Source of the DNA: RBG-16-64-43 sp964353865
GTDB lineage: Bacteria; Chloroflexota; Anaerolineae; Anaerolineales; RBG-16-64-43
Direction of reading: 5' to 3'
Assembly: GCA_964353865.1 (NCBI GenBank)
Contig: CAYGXJ010000118.1
Coordinates: 1-64,000 of the forward strand
DNA length: 64,000 nucleotides
A program made the position numbers and the translations under genes. Every line of letters begins with the position of its first letter. The first letter of the stretch is position 1. The notes beneath the pieces are model-generated. The model was not told where the DNA came from and ran no database searches. It saw only the letters and a list, made by a program, of their open reading frames with translations. Positions 26,657 through 38,566 of this stretch are shown one piece after another.

Positions 26657-26733
26657 GCCCCAGGCGATTCGCTATTCAATTCGAGGGGGCCGACGAACCC
26701 GCCCACTCGGCCAGATTCATACGACGGGCATCA

Positions 26734-26762
26734 ATTCTACCACGCGGCTTGGCACGCGTCAA
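26734..26762 (-). promoter_or_regulatory. Sigma-70-type promoter for the rpsL (str) transcript
   Basis: On the minus strand, TTGACG (26762-26757) and TAGAAT (26739-26734) are separated by exactly 17 bp. This sits in the 239-bp gap between rpoB and rpsL and would start transcription near 26727, so the str genes need not depend on the rpoB promoter. Confidence 0.8.
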
Positions 26763-26791
26763 GCCGATTCGCCGGGCTCTGCGCCCAAATA

Positions 26792-30685
<3,894 letters not shown>

Positions 30686-30719
30686 AGGACACTCCTAGAC
30701 TTCGGACGCAGGAAAACGC

Positions 30720-30743
30720 TTCTCCCCTGGCGCTAGGGGAGAG
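30720..30743 (-). promoter_or_regulatory. Leader hairpin upstream of rpoB
   Basis: Inverted repeat CTCTCCCC/GGGGAGA around TAGCGCCA in the rpoB leader, followed after a few bases by GTTTTCC. It resembles a weak terminator and might attenuate transcription before rpoB. There is no L10/L12 gene here, so it is not the classical L10 leader. Confidence 0.4.
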
Positions 30744-30799
30744 ACGAAAAGTGGCCAATTGGGTGGACGCGTGTTCAATCCAGACGAAGGCGAACGGGT

Positions 30800-30828
30800 A
30801 TTATAGCGCCCACGCGCCAGGGAGTCAA
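30800..30828 (-). promoter_or_regulatory. Consensus promoter for rpoB
   Basis: On the minus strand TTGACT (30828-30823) and TATAAT (30805-30800) are spaced by exactly 17 bp, a near-perfect housekeeping promoter. The predicted start is near 30793, giving a leader of about 108 nt. Confidence 0.9.
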
Positions 30829-30948
30829 GTGACACCGGCGGGGGGCAAGGGGCGCAGGCCAGGGATTACGGGAGATTCTGCTCCCACGCGGCATTCCTCC
30901 CTGGCTGCCTGCCGCCCTGGATAACCCAGCGCCATCTTGCCTGGCATG

Positions 30949-30988
30949 AAAAGCCACCTGCCCAACCCCCTACGGGATGGCAGGTGGC
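30949..30988 (-). terminator. Rho-independent terminator of the 6S-like RNA
   Basis: Perfect 10-bp stem GCCACCTGCC/GGCAGGTGGC with an inner CCC/GGG pairing, followed on the minus strand by TTTT. The plus-strand side is followed by AAATAA, so the signal is for the minus strand. Confidence 0.85.
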
Positions 30989-31165
30989 AAATAAGACCCC
31001 CCGCTGTGCCGTGTGCTGCTTTGTTTTGAACCTGCTTTCGCAGGTGGGAACCTGCCCGCGAGGTCAGCCTTGGCGAGTGCCTATCGCTTTCCGCGCGTGA
31101 GCTAGGGACCCTCTCAGACCGTGTTGGCTCAAAACGCGATGCTGCATCACCAACACAGCAGGGTT
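30949..31165 (-). ncRNA. ssrS: Probable 6S RNA
   Basis: An untranslated, structured transcript of about 215 nt with its own promoter and terminator. The 5' part reads CCTGCTGTGTTGGTGAT and the 3' part CAGCACACGGCACAGCGGGG; these pair (GCTGTG/CACAGC plus flanking C-G pairs) as the closing stem of 6S RNA and recall Bacillus 6S-1. Inside, GTTTTGA/TCAAAAC forms a second stem and ACCTGC-GAAA-GCAGGT a tetraloop hairpin. It is next to aspS, near which Bacillus bsrA also lies. 6S RNA binds and inhibits the housekeeping RNA polymerase. No covariance search was possible, so another structured RNA remains possible. Confidence 0.68.
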
Positions 31166-31171
31166 GCTCGC

Positions 31172-31200
31172 CTTATACCACAAGAGCGCCCCACCCGCAA
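31172..31200 (-). promoter_or_regulatory. Promoter of the 6S-like RNA
   Basis: TTGCGG (31200-31195) and TATAAG (31177-31172) with a 17-bp spacer on the minus strand, starting immediately after the aspS stop codon. The predicted start is about 31165, just before the closing stem of the RNA. Confidence 0.75.
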
Positions 31201-31201
31201 C

Positions 31202-32974
31202 TCACTCCGCGGCCACCACGCGGATGCTCAACTCCTGCAACTGCTGTGGGTCGGCCGTGGAGGGGGCACCCGCCATCACATCCGCCGCCTGTTGGTTTTT
31301 TGGGAAGGCGATCACCTCGCGGATGTTCTCCTCCCCGGCGAGCACCATGCACAGGCGGTCGATCCCTGGAGCGATGCCGCCGTGCGGTGGCGTGCCGTAC
31401 TCGAAGGCTTCGAGCATGTGCCCGAACCGTTCGCGCGCCACCTGGGGGTCGAGCCCGATCAGGTGGAAGACCTTCTCCTGCAGCGCGCGGTCGTGAATGC
31501 GGATTGATCCGCCGCCGACCTCGTAGTTGTTGAGCACCAAATCGTATTGCTGCCCGCGCGCCCGGCCCGGCGCGGTGTCGAGTAACGGAATATCCTCGAG
31601 CACGGGCGACGTAAACAAGTGGTGACTCGGTTCCCAGCGTTTGTCGGCGTCGCTCCACACCACGAAGGGGAAGTCGATCACCCAGCAGAATGCGAGCAGA
31701 TTGGGGTCGCACAGGCCGAGACGCTCGCCCAAATGCACGCGCAAACGACCCAAGGATTCAAATACGACCGAGGGCTGGTCGGCGACGAAGAGCAGCAGGT
31801 CACCCGGCTGGATGTCCAGCCGGGCCTGCAACGCCTGCAGCCGGTCGGGGGCGAGGAACTTGGCGAAGGATGAGCGCACCTCTCCGCTCGAGGTGAGGGC
31901 CAGGTAGGCCAGGCCTTTGGCGCCGTAGGGGCGAATGAACTCGAGCAGCTCGTCGATCTGCTTGCGGCTCCACTCGGCCTGTCCCTTGACATTCAGCCCG
32001 CGCACGTGCCCGCCATGGGCCGCCCCCTCCTCGAAGACTTTGAACCCGCTGCCCGGAGCCAGGTCGGTTACATCCTTGAGCTCCATGCCGAAACGCAGGT
32101 CGGGGTTGTCCTTGCCGAAGCGCGCCATGGCTTCGGCGTAGGTGAGGCGCGGCCAGGGGCTGGCCAGCAGCCGCTTCGCCGGTGTAACCTCCGCGACCAG
32201 CCGGGTGAAAAGGTCCTCCGTCAGGCCCATCACGTCTTCGCGCTCCACGAACGACATCTCCACGTCCAATTGCGTGAATTCGGGCTGGCGGTCGCCGCGC
32301 TGGTCTTCGTCGCGGAAACACCTGGCAATTTGGAAGTACCGTTCGATGCCTGCCACCATGAGCAACTGCTTGAGTTGCTGCGGGCTCTGCGGCAGCGCGT
32401 AGAATTTTCCGGGATGGACGCGCGAGGGCACAAGATAGTCGCGCGCTCCCTCCGGCGTCGTCTTGAACAAGATGGGCGTTTCGACCTCCATGAACCCGTG
32501 AGCATCCATGTAGTCACGAATGAACTTCACCACGCGGTGGCGCAGCAGAAGGTTGCGCGCCATGTGCTCGGTGCGCAGGTCGAGGTAGCGATACTTGAGG
32601 CGCACACTCTCTTCCACCGGCTTGTCTTCGTTGATCACGAAGGGTGGCGTGCGTGCAGGGTTGAGGATGCGCACCTCACGCGCTTCGATTTCGATCTCGC
32701 CGGTGGCCAGCCCAGGGTTTTCCATGCCGGCCGGCCGGCGGCGCACAACCCCGCGCACCTGCAAGACAAACTCGTTGCGCACATCAATGGCCGCCGCATG
32801 GGCCCCAGACTCCACATCCGGGTGGGCCGTGATTTGGACGATTCCCCAGCGATCGCGCAGATCGAGGAAGATCACCCCACCATGGTCCCGCCGGCGATGG
32901 ACCCAACCGGCCAGGGTGACCTCGGTTCCCTCGTGAGTGGCACGCAACTCGCCACAGGTATGTGTCTTGTACAT
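31202..32974 (-). CDS. aspS: Aspartyl-tRNA synthetase
   Basis: Bacterial-type AspRS of 590 residues. N-terminal anticodon-binding OB fold (residues 1-105, GWVHRRRDHGGVIFLDLRD), class II core with RYLDLR, FRDEDQRGDRQPEFTQLD (motif 2) and GIDRL (motif 3), and the bacterial GAD insertion between. The ATG at 32974 has GAGAGG 4 nt upstream; the open frame extends 45 codons further, but without AspRS sequence. The leader holds an attenuator-like hairpin. Whether it also charges tRNA-Asn cannot be read directly. Confidence 0.97.
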   Translation of the reverse strand: MYKTHTCGELRATHEGTEVTLAGWVHRRRDHGGVIFLDLRDRWGIVQITAHPDVESGAHAAAIDVRNEFVLQVRGVVRRRPAGMENPGLATGEIEIEAREVRILNPARTPPFVINEDKPVEESVRLKYRYLDLRTEHMARNLLLRHRVVKFIRDYMDAHGFMEVETPILFKTTPEGARDYLVPSRVHPGKFYALPQSPQQLKQLLMVAGIERYFQIARCFRDEDQRGDRQPEFTQLDVEMSFVEREDVMGLTEDLFTRLVAEVTPAKRLLASPWPRLTYAEAMARFGKDNPDLRFGMELKDVTDLAPGSGFKVFEEGAAHGGHVRGLNVKGQAEWSRKQIDELLEFIRPYGAKGLAYLALTSSGEVRSSFAKFLAPDRLQALQARLDIQPGDLLLFVADQPSVVFESLGRLRVHLGERLGLCDPNLLAFCWVIDFPFVVWSDADKRWEPSHHLFTSPVLEDIPLLDTAPGRARGQQYDLVLNNYEVGGGSIRIHDRALQEKVFHLIGLDPQVARERFGHMLEAFEYGTPPHGGIAPGIDRLCMVLAGEENIREVIAFPKNQQAADVMAGAPSTADPQQLQELSIRVVAAE

Positions 32975-33100
32975 TCGGCCTCTCTTCAACCCTCGGCGCG
33001 CCAGATCGCGCACACGGAGGCACGACGCCTGACCGCCCACGCCAGTCCTCACGGCCCGCTCAGGGTTGGCCGGCGACTGCGCGGGCTGCGCGGCTCGCAT

Positions 33101-33195
33101 AAAAGGCAAACGAGCACGCGAGGCTGATCGCCGCGCAGCCTGCTCGTCTTCCGCCGTCCGCGGTGCTCTCCGAACGATGTGTGGTGGGCGATTAT
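33101..33195 (-). promoter_or_regulatory. aspS promoter (-10) and attenuator-like leader hairpin
   Basis: On the minus strand TATAAT lies at 33195-33190 with no good -35. About 40 nt downstream of the predicted start is a hairpin: ACGAGCA/TGCTCGT with inner GGCTG/CAGCC (33147-33110), followed by TTGCCTTTT. As it lies between the promoter and aspS (start 32974) it could end transcription early, or produce a ~85-nt RNA. The sequence just before it, GCACCGCGG, recalls part of a T-box but lacks the UGG needed to bind tRNA. Confidence 0.5.
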
Positions 33196-33231
33196 ATCAA
33201 AGGCACAATGGCCCAGCATCGCGCGGCGAGA

Positions 33232-34272
33232 CTATCCCACCGGGTTGCGGGTGGCATGGATCAGATCCGCCAACAGGCCATAGGCGGTGGTCTGGGGTCC
33301 CGGGTTGTGCTCGATAAGGGTCAGCCCCTCCAGCATGTCGATCTCGAAATGAATCACCGACGAGGTCCCTGAGACGCTCGCCAAGGGGTCACCCCACGGA
33401 AGGCTCTCCGGGCCCACGGAAGCTTCCAGACCGCCACTGGCTGTGCGCCGAGCACGACACACCAACTTGATCGGGCGCCCGGCGCCGCGCGCCTCACGCG
33501 CCATGGCGGGGGTGATGCCGCGAATTCCTTCACGTTTGACTTGCGAAGGCAGAATCGGCGAGTCCATCAGGATCGTCGCTAGCGCCGCCACCTTGATCGC
33601 CGCGTCCCACCCGTCCACGTCCGCCGAGGGGTCGGTTTCGGCAATCCCCAGCGCCTGCGCCGCGTGCACTCCCTGCTCCAGGTCCTTGCCCGCCTCGAGT
33701 TCGCCAAGAATGAAGTTGGTCGTCGAATTGAGCACGCCGCGAAATCCGAGAAGGCGGGCCGCCGGAAGCGTTTCGCGAAAGAGCGAAAAGACCGGTGCAC
33801 CATCGAGAACGGTCGACTCGAAAAGGAAATGCAGGTGGTTCTGCGCGGCGAGGTCGCGCAACGTCTTATACCCGTAGACCAGCGGCCCTTTGTTGGCCGT
33901 GACAACGTGGACTCCCGCCTCCAGCGCCGTCAGCACATGCGTCAGAGCCGGCTCTCCGGTGCGCGGGTTGAGCGGCGTGACCTCGACCATGACTTGTGCC
34001 TGAGCCAGGCGCAAGTTCTGATCCAATTGCGCGAGCGGCTTGGTCCGCCCGAATTCATCCAGGCGCCCTCCGGCCTCCACAACTCGCACGAGATCGCCGG
34101 TCGGCAACCCCTCCGAGGCGATCGCCAGCCCATGGGCGCGGGTGAGAACGCCGGTCAGGCGGAATTCCAGCCCATACAGTTGACGCAAGTCCGCCTGCTT
34201 GGCCACGAGCATTCGCGCCAACGCACGCCCGACGTTGCCAAACCCGATCAGGACGAGATTGATGGGAGCCAT
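33232..34272 (-). CDS. hom: Homoserine dehydrogenase
   Basis: NAD(P)-dependent reduction of aspartate semialdehyde to homoserine, the branch towards Met and Thr. 346 residues: Rossmann domain with GFGNVGRAL (about 8-16), VVTANKGPL and the catalytic-domain segment GVLNSTTNFIL and SADVDGWDAAIK. It has no C-terminal ACT domain, so it is the short, presumably feedback-insensitive form. The ATG at 34272 has GAGGAG 6 nt upstream. It lies upstream of aspS on the same strand, with a separate promoter between them. Confidence 0.94.
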   Translation of the reverse strand: MAPINLVLIGFGNVGRALARMLVAKQADLRQLYGLEFRLTGVLTRAHGLAIASEGLPTGDLVRVVEAGGRLDEFGRTKPLAQLDQNLRLAQAQVMVEVTPLNPRTGEPALTHVLTALEAGVHVVTANKGPLVYGYKTLRDLAAQNHLHFLFESTVLDGAPVFSLFRETLPAARLLGFRGVLNSTTNFILGELEAGKDLEQGVHAAQALGIAETDPSADVDGWDAAIKVAALATILMDSPILPSQVKREGIRGITPAMAREARGAGRPIKLVCRARRTASGGLEASVGPESLPWGDPLASVSGTSSVIHFEIDMLEGLTLIEHNPGPQTTAYGLLADLIHATRNPVG

Positions 34273-34391
34273 GAGCTTCTCCTCGTCAAACCCCTGCAAC
34301 CCCCTTGGATCCTTCCGCTAGCCGGGTTGCGCGCGGAGCGAAACCGGCGTTACACTTGGCTGGCGGTCGCAATGAGCCGAGCGGAAGGTGC

Positions 34392-34652
34392 ATGATGGAT
34401 GCGGACATCGTGTGTGTTGCTGAAGTCTACGGCGTTCTTGAGGGCGAGTGGTGCCGCTCCCAGCTCGAGGCCAACAGCATTCCGGTTATGCTCAGTTCGG
34501 AGGCTGCCGGCAGCGCCTACCGGGTGACCGTGGGTGCCTTGGGCCGCGTGCAGGTATTCGTCCCCGCCCGCTTCGCTGAGCAGGCACGCGAGATCCTGGC
34601 CGCCAAAGGTGATGAGCACGAGGCGGCATCCAGCGCGCCCGGTCCCTCCTAA
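34392..34652 (+). CDS. DUF2007-type small protein
   Basis: An 86-residue protein with the DUF2007 (putative signal-transducing) pattern: VAEVYGVLEGEWCRSQLEANSIPVML near the N-terminus and RVQVFVPARFAEQAREIL in the middle. These small ferredoxin-like-fold proteins have no proven role. Two ATGs (34392, 34395) follow GGAAGGTG; either may be used. It overlaps the 3' end of the convergent M23 peptidase gene by 4 nt. Confidence 0.75.
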   Translation: MMDADIVCVAEVYGVLEGEWCRSQLEANSIPVMLSSEAAGSAYRVTVGALGRVQVFVPARFAEQAREILAAKGDEHEAASSAPGPS

Positions 34653-36043
34653 GGAAACAACTCTTCCAGCCACTGCTGCGGGTCCACTTGCACGCCCCCC
34701 ACCCACATCTCCCAGTGCAGGTGCGGACCGGTCACCCGGCCACTGCGCCCAATCGTTCCGATCAGCTCCCCCTCCACGATCGTCTGCCCCATGTGGACGC
34801 TCACCGAATCCTGGTGGCATATCCGCGAGAAGATGCCCCACCCGTGATCGATGACCGTTGCCATCCCGCACACATCTTGCGGGCCAGTGAATACGATGCG
34901 CCCCCCGGCCGGCGCGAAGATCTCGCGCCCCACCCGGCCGGCGAAGTCGATCCCGGCGTGGTAGGTGGCGTACGTGCCATTGAAGAGCCGGCGCCGGCCG
35001 AACAAGGATGTGACTGCGGTGTCCACCGGCTCGCTGAAGGGAGCGCTCCACGCCCGGTCCGAGGTGAAGGAGGCCACCATGGCGCGCATCGTTTCCAGCT
35101 CGCGTTGATTGACGAGCGGGTCGAGCGTTTCCGGGTTCACCGCCAGGGGCGGGTCATTGGGGTAGTCACCCGAGGCGACGGCCACATCCTGGCTGAACTC
35201 ACGCGTTGTCCCATCCTCGAGCTGCAAGCGGATCGAGAAGGGATAGACCCCGGGGTCGATCATGGCGGGCAATCCCTGCAGCGCCACCCACGCGTTGTCG
35301 CTTTCGCCGAAGTTCAACACGTAGGAGGCCAGCTCACCTTGCACGCGAGCCGATGCCGACGATCCCACATGCACCTCGGCCGTCCGGCCTTGGGTGAGCG
35401 GCAACGTCCGGAAGCGAACTTCGGTGATGGGAGCCGGCCAGGCGCGCAAGGGTTGATCGCCCTCAGCGACATACAGCGTGCGGCCGGTGAACTGGTCGGC
35501 AAAAGATCGCAGACCGTTGACCTGCGCCAGCGCCCATGGGTTGAGCCCGCCCTTCGCAGCGGTGAGCAGCAGCGGTTCACCGCTGGCCAGCGGCGCCAGC
35601 CGCCCGCGCTCGATACGCACCTCGCTCACCACGGAGGCAGGGGCTGCCTCCTCCGGTTGGGTGACGACAAGTTCTTGGCCGGCATAGAGACGCTCGGGGT
35701 TGGCTGTGTGGTTGAGGCGCAGCACGGCCTGCGGCGATAGTCCAAAGCGCAGAGAGAGCGTCGTCAGGTTCTCGCCAAACTCGACCGTATGCGTCGTGAG
35801 CACCCCGCGCATCCCCTCCAGGCCCGGGATCATGATGCGCTCGCCGGGTTGCAGGACGTGGGCTAGGTCGAATCCGTTGACCGCCATCAATTCATCCAGG
35901 CGTGTGCCGAAGCGGGCGGCGATAACCGTCAGGTTGTCGCCCGGTTGGACAATGTAAATCGGCCCCTGCACCTGGGCAGAGGCCGGCCGAGCCAGCATCA
36001 ACAGCAGGGCGAGCAACGCGCTAGCGCGCTGCGCCCGCAGCAT
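34649..36043 (-). CDS. Secreted LysM / M23 peptidoglycan endopeptidase
   Basis: A 464-residue exported cell-wall enzyme. Start ATG at 36043 gives a signal peptide (hydrophobic ALLALLLMLARPASA, cleavage after ASA). Two LysM domains follow (YIVQPGDNL... at ~30-72 and HTVEFGENL... at ~83-125), then a linker of beta-rich sequence and a C-terminal M23 metallopeptidase domain with HAGIDFAG (first His and Asp) and HLHWE (HxH), the zinc and catalytic residues. LysM domains bind glycan strands and M23 cuts peptide cross-links. The start lies inside the DUF192 gene (23-nt overlap). Confidence 0.92.
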   Translation of the reverse strand: MLRAQRASALLALLLMLARPASAQVQGPIYIVQPGDNLTVIAARFGTRLDELMAVNGFDLAHVLQPGERIMIPGLEGMRGVLTTHTVEFGENLTTLSLRFGLSPQAVLRLNHTANPERLYAGQELVVTQPEEAAPASVVSEVRIERGRLAPLASGEPLLLTAAKGGLNPWALAQVNGLRSFADQFTGRTLYVAEGDQPLRAWPAPITEVRFRTLPLTQGRTAEVHVGSSASARVQGELASYVLNFGESDNAWVALQGLPAMIDPGVYPFSIRLQLEDGTTREFSQDVAVASGDYPNDPPLAVNPETLDPLVNQRELETMRAMVASFTSDRAWSAPFSEPVDTAVTSLFGRRRLFNGTYATYHAGIDFAGRVGREIFAPAGGRIVFTGPQDVCGMATVIDHGWGIFSRICHQDSVSVHMGQTIVEGELIGTIGRSGRVTGPHLHWEMWVGGVQVDPQQWLEELFP

Positions 36044-36440
36044 CCAGCGCAAGGCGGTCTCCCACGGCGGCAGAATCGATACGCGCCTGAGCCACTTCGA
36101 GCACGTAGCGAGCCGGGCGCTGCGGGGCATAGAAGAGGCGCCACGGCTTGGCCAGGCAGCGCGAGACAACAACACCCTCCTCATCGAGCCAGAAGACGGC
36201 CAGTGGGAAGAAGACGAACAGCATGTGGATGGCCGAATCGATGCGCGAGGTCGTGCTCATCACCAGCAGAGCCCCCTGCTCACCGCCCAAACGGCGACGC
36301 AGCATCAGGCCCCTGAGCCGCGATCCGAAGCTGCGGCAGACGCGCACCTGGCCTGCCAGGGGTGCGCCGCGCGTGCGATTGCCAACGGCGCATGCGCCCT
36401 GACGTCCTCTGGAAAACCCGGGTTCACTCAGATCAGGCAT
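36021..36440 (-). CDS. DUF192 family protein
   Basis: A 139-residue protein of the DUF192 family: FGSRLRGLMLRRRLGGEQGALL, then IHMLFVFFPLAVFWLDEEGVVV and a C-terminal VLEVAQARIDSAAVGDRL. Many family members are secreted, but here no clear signal peptide is seen and the N-terminus is basic. The function of the family is unknown. It overlaps the LysM/M23 gene and lies 9 bp downstream of a receiver-domain gene, so the three may be one operon. Confidence 0.8.
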   Translation of the reverse strand: MPDLSEPGFSRGRQGACAVGNRTRGAPLAGQVRVCRSFGSRLRGLMLRRRLGGEQGALLVMSTTSRIDSAIHMLFVFFPLAVFWLDEEGVVVSRCLAKPWRLFYAPQRPARYVLEVAQARIDSAAVGDRLALDAAGAAR

Positions 36441-36449
36441 GGTAGCCCA

Positions 36450-36845
36450 TCACCCGGAAGAGGCGGCGCGCCGCCGCGCCAGAATGCGCTCGACGCTGTC
36501 GATGAGCTGTTTGGGCGTAAAGGGTTTGGTGAGATAGTCGTCAACGTGGGCCACGTGCAACCCCAGAACCCGGTCGATATCTTGGGCGCGTGCCGTCACC
36601 ACGATCACCGGCACGGGCGCCAACAGCGGATCCTCTTTCAAGCGCCGGTAGACTTCCCAGCCGTCCAGATCCGGCATCATCAAATCGAGCAGGATGAGAT
36701 CCGGGCGCTGCACCTGAACCAGGGTCAATCCCTCCTGGCCGCCCGCCGCGCCGATGACTTGATAGCCCTTGCGGCCGAGGATCGTCCGCACCAACTCGAT
36801 GATTTGCGGGTCATCTTCGATACAGACTATCCGGACGGCAGGCAT
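36450..36845 (-). CDS. Stand-alone response-regulator receiver domain
   Basis: A 131-residue CheY-like protein without an output domain. Phospho-acceptor Asp54 lies in LILLDLMMPDLDGW, the acidic pair is Asp11-Asp12, and the Thr and Lys switch residues are in VVTARAQD and YLTKPF. Such proteins pass phosphate on or bind a partner. No kinase is adjacent; the phosphate island begins 137 bp downstream. Confidence 0.92.
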   Translation of the reverse strand: MPAVRIVCIEDDPQIIELVRTILGRKGYQVIGAAGGQEGLTLVQVQRPDLILLDLMMPDLDGWEVYRRLKEDPLLAPVPVIVVTARAQDIDRVLGLHVAHVDDYLTKPFTPKQLIDSVERILARRRAASSG

Positions 36846-36981
36846 TGGACCTCCAACCGCTGGACGAGGGATCGCGGCAACAGCGCGCTTTCAAGTCTAC
36901 CACCGGCGAAGGAAAAGGAGAAAACACGCAGCGCAGCGGCACGCTCGTCGGGACCGCGGCGGGCTGCGGCTCGCGCGCGGG

Positions 36982-37680
36982 CTAGGCGAAATCCGCCTCG
37001 CTGTCCATTTCCAACTGCTCCCCGGTCACCAGGAATATCGTCCGTTCGCAGATGTTGGTCACCCGGTCGGCCAGCCGCTCCAGGTTATGGGCCACCCACA
37101 GCAGGTAAGTGGCGCCGTCGATCGTGCGCGGGTCCGAAATCATGTGCATGACCAGCTCGTTGTAGACTTGGTTGTACAACTGGTCGACTTCGTCGTCTGC
37201 TTGCGGAACAGCGCGCGCCAAGACCGCGTCGCCCGCCACGAACGCCCCCAGCGATTGGTGCAGCATGGCCACCGCCTTTTCGGCCATGCGCGGCACGTCG
37301 ATCAGCGGTTTGATGAGCGGCTTCTCGCCGATGCGCAAGTTGATCTCGGCGATGCCCTTGGCGTAATCCCCCATGCGCTCGAGTTCGGTCACGACGTCCA
37401 GGACGGCCGTCAGGTGGCGCAGATCGTGAGCCACCGGCTGCTGCGTGGCGATGACCGCCAGGACCGCTTCTTCAATGGCGAACCGGCGGCGGTTGATCTC
37501 GCGGTCGTCGCGCACGATGCGCCGCGAGGTCTCGAAATCGCGTTGCTTGAGGGATTCCACAGCTTCCAGAGTAGCCTGCTCCACTATGCTCCCCAGAGCA
37601 AGCAGGTCTTCGTTGAGCCGGGCGATGTCACGATCGAGCCGCAGCCGTCGCTTCTGGGGACTCCCGATTGCATTTGGCAT
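36982..37680 (-). CDS. phoU: PhoU-type phosphate signalling protein (copy 1)
   Basis: All-helical negative regulator that links Pst transport to the PhoR kinase. 232 residues with the two PhoU repeats; metal-binding type motifs ELERMGDYAKGI and NLERLADRVTNI mark each. ATG at 37680 has GGGAGG 7 nt upstream; an ATG at 37719 is less likely. It directly follows pstB copy 1 and is very similar in protein and DNA to the PhoU at 42201, so one arose by duplication. Confidence 0.95.
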   Translation of the reverse strand: MPNAIGSPQKRRLRLDRDIARLNEDLLALGSIVEQATLEAVESLKQRDFETSRRIVRDDREINRRRFAIEEAVLAVIATQQPVAHDLRHLTAVLDVVTELERMGDYAKGIAEINLRIGEKPLIKPLIDVPRMAEKAVAMLHQSLGAFVAGDAVLARAVPQADDEVDQLYNQVYNELVMHMISDPRTIDGATYLLWVAHNLERLADRVTNICERTIFLVTGEQLEMDSEADFA

Positions 37681-37718
37681 GGATCCGCCTCCCACCGTGC
37701 GTTTTCTCGCAGCCATCA

Positions 37719-38495
37719 TTAGCCGAAGCGTCCCGTCACATAGTCTTCGGTGCGCTTGTCCCTCGGCCGAGTGAAGATCGCCTTGGTATCGTCCACCTCA
37801 ATAATCGTACCTGCCCGGCTATCGTCCCCGAGCATCATCATCGCTGTCACATCCGAGACTCGTGCCGCTTGCTGCATGTTATGGGTCACAATCACGATAG
37901 TATAGGTGACGGCTAGCGAGCGCATCAAGTCCTCGATCTTCAGGGTTGCGATGGGGTCGAGCGCCGAGCATGGCTCGTCCATGAGGATGATTTCCGGCTC
38001 GACGGCCAGGGCGCGAGCGATGCACAGGCGTTGCTGCTGTCCCAGGCTGAGGGCCAGTGCGTCTCCGTCGAGCTTGTCTTCGACCTCTTCCCACAGGGCA
38101 GCCTGGCGCAGAGAAGTCTCGACCCGTTTGTCGAGCTCGCCCCGGAACCCGTTGACCCTTGCTCCCCAGGCGACGTTGTCGAAGATCGACTTGGGGAACG
38201 GATTGGGCTTCTGGAACACCATGCCTATGCGACGGCGGAGGACGACCGGGTCAACCTCCGGGGCGAGTACGTTCTGGCCGGCGAACATGATCCGCCCTTC
38301 CGCCCGCGAACCGGGGATGACGTCGTTCATGCGGTTGAAGGAGCGCAGCAGGGTGCTCTTGCCGCAGCCGGAGGGGCCGATGATGGCGGTGATGCGCTGC
38401 CGTTGGATGGCCAGGTTGACATCGCGCACAGCGCGGAACCGGCCGTAATAGAGGCTGAGGTCGTGGGTCGTAAGCGCCGCAGGTGCCGCGTCCAT
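37719..38495 (-). CDS. pstB: Phosphate ABC transporter ATPase PstB (copy 1), altered signature motif
   Basis: ATPase energising phosphate import. Walker A GPSGCGKST, Q-loop VFQKPNPFPKSI, Walker B IILMDEP and the H-loop VTHNMQQ are intact. The ABC signature reads LSLGQQQR instead of LSGGQQQR, replacing a glycine that contacts ATP. Start ATG at 38495 (a TTG at 38513 is also possible). It has no permease genes on its own strand; it forms a pstB-phoU pair matching the one at 42201-43722. Confidence 0.93.
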   Translation of the reverse strand: MDAAPAALTTHDLSLYYGRFRAVRDVNLAIQRQRITAIIGPSGCGKSTLLRSFNRMNDVIPGSRAEGRIMFAGQNVLAPEVDPVVLRRRIGMVFQKPNPFPKSIFDNVAWGARVNGFRGELDKRVETSLRQAALWEEVEDKLDGDALALSLGQQQRLCIARALAVEPEIILMDEPCSALDPIATLKIEDLMRSLAVTYTIVIVTHNMQQAARVSDVTAMMMLGDDSRAGTIIEVDDTKAIFTRPRDKRTEDYVTGRFG

Positions 38496-38553
38496 GGGAT
38501 CGATTGTACCCAACTGCAGCGCGAGCGGGGTCCCGCCGCGGGAACTTTCCTCT

Positions 38554-38559
38554 TATAAT
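38554..38559 (+). promoter_or_regulatory. -10 element of pstS copy 1; probable leaderless mRNA
   Basis: Perfect TATAAT ending only 7 bp before the pstS ATG at 38567, so transcription should begin at or beside the start codon. No ribosome binding site fits between. No clear -35 or Pho box is seen upstream. Confidence 0.6.
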
Positions 38560-38566
38560 CGCCCCG

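Noticed and set aside
30686..30948. L10/L12-type ribosomal leader before rpoB
   Set aside because: No rplJ or rplL gene is present; the small hairpin at 30720-30743 is too short to be that leader.
32975..33231. T-box riboswitch controlling aspS
   Set aside because: GCACCGCGG before a terminator-like hairpin looked promising, but the UGG that pairs with the tRNA CCA end is absent, and only about 40 nt separate the predicted start from the hairpin, too little for stem I.
36450..36845. Receiver-domain protein as part of the phosphate signalling system
   Set aside because: It lies beside phoU, but it is closer (9 bp) to the DUF192 and LysM/M23 genes, and nothing in its sequence ties it to phosphate.
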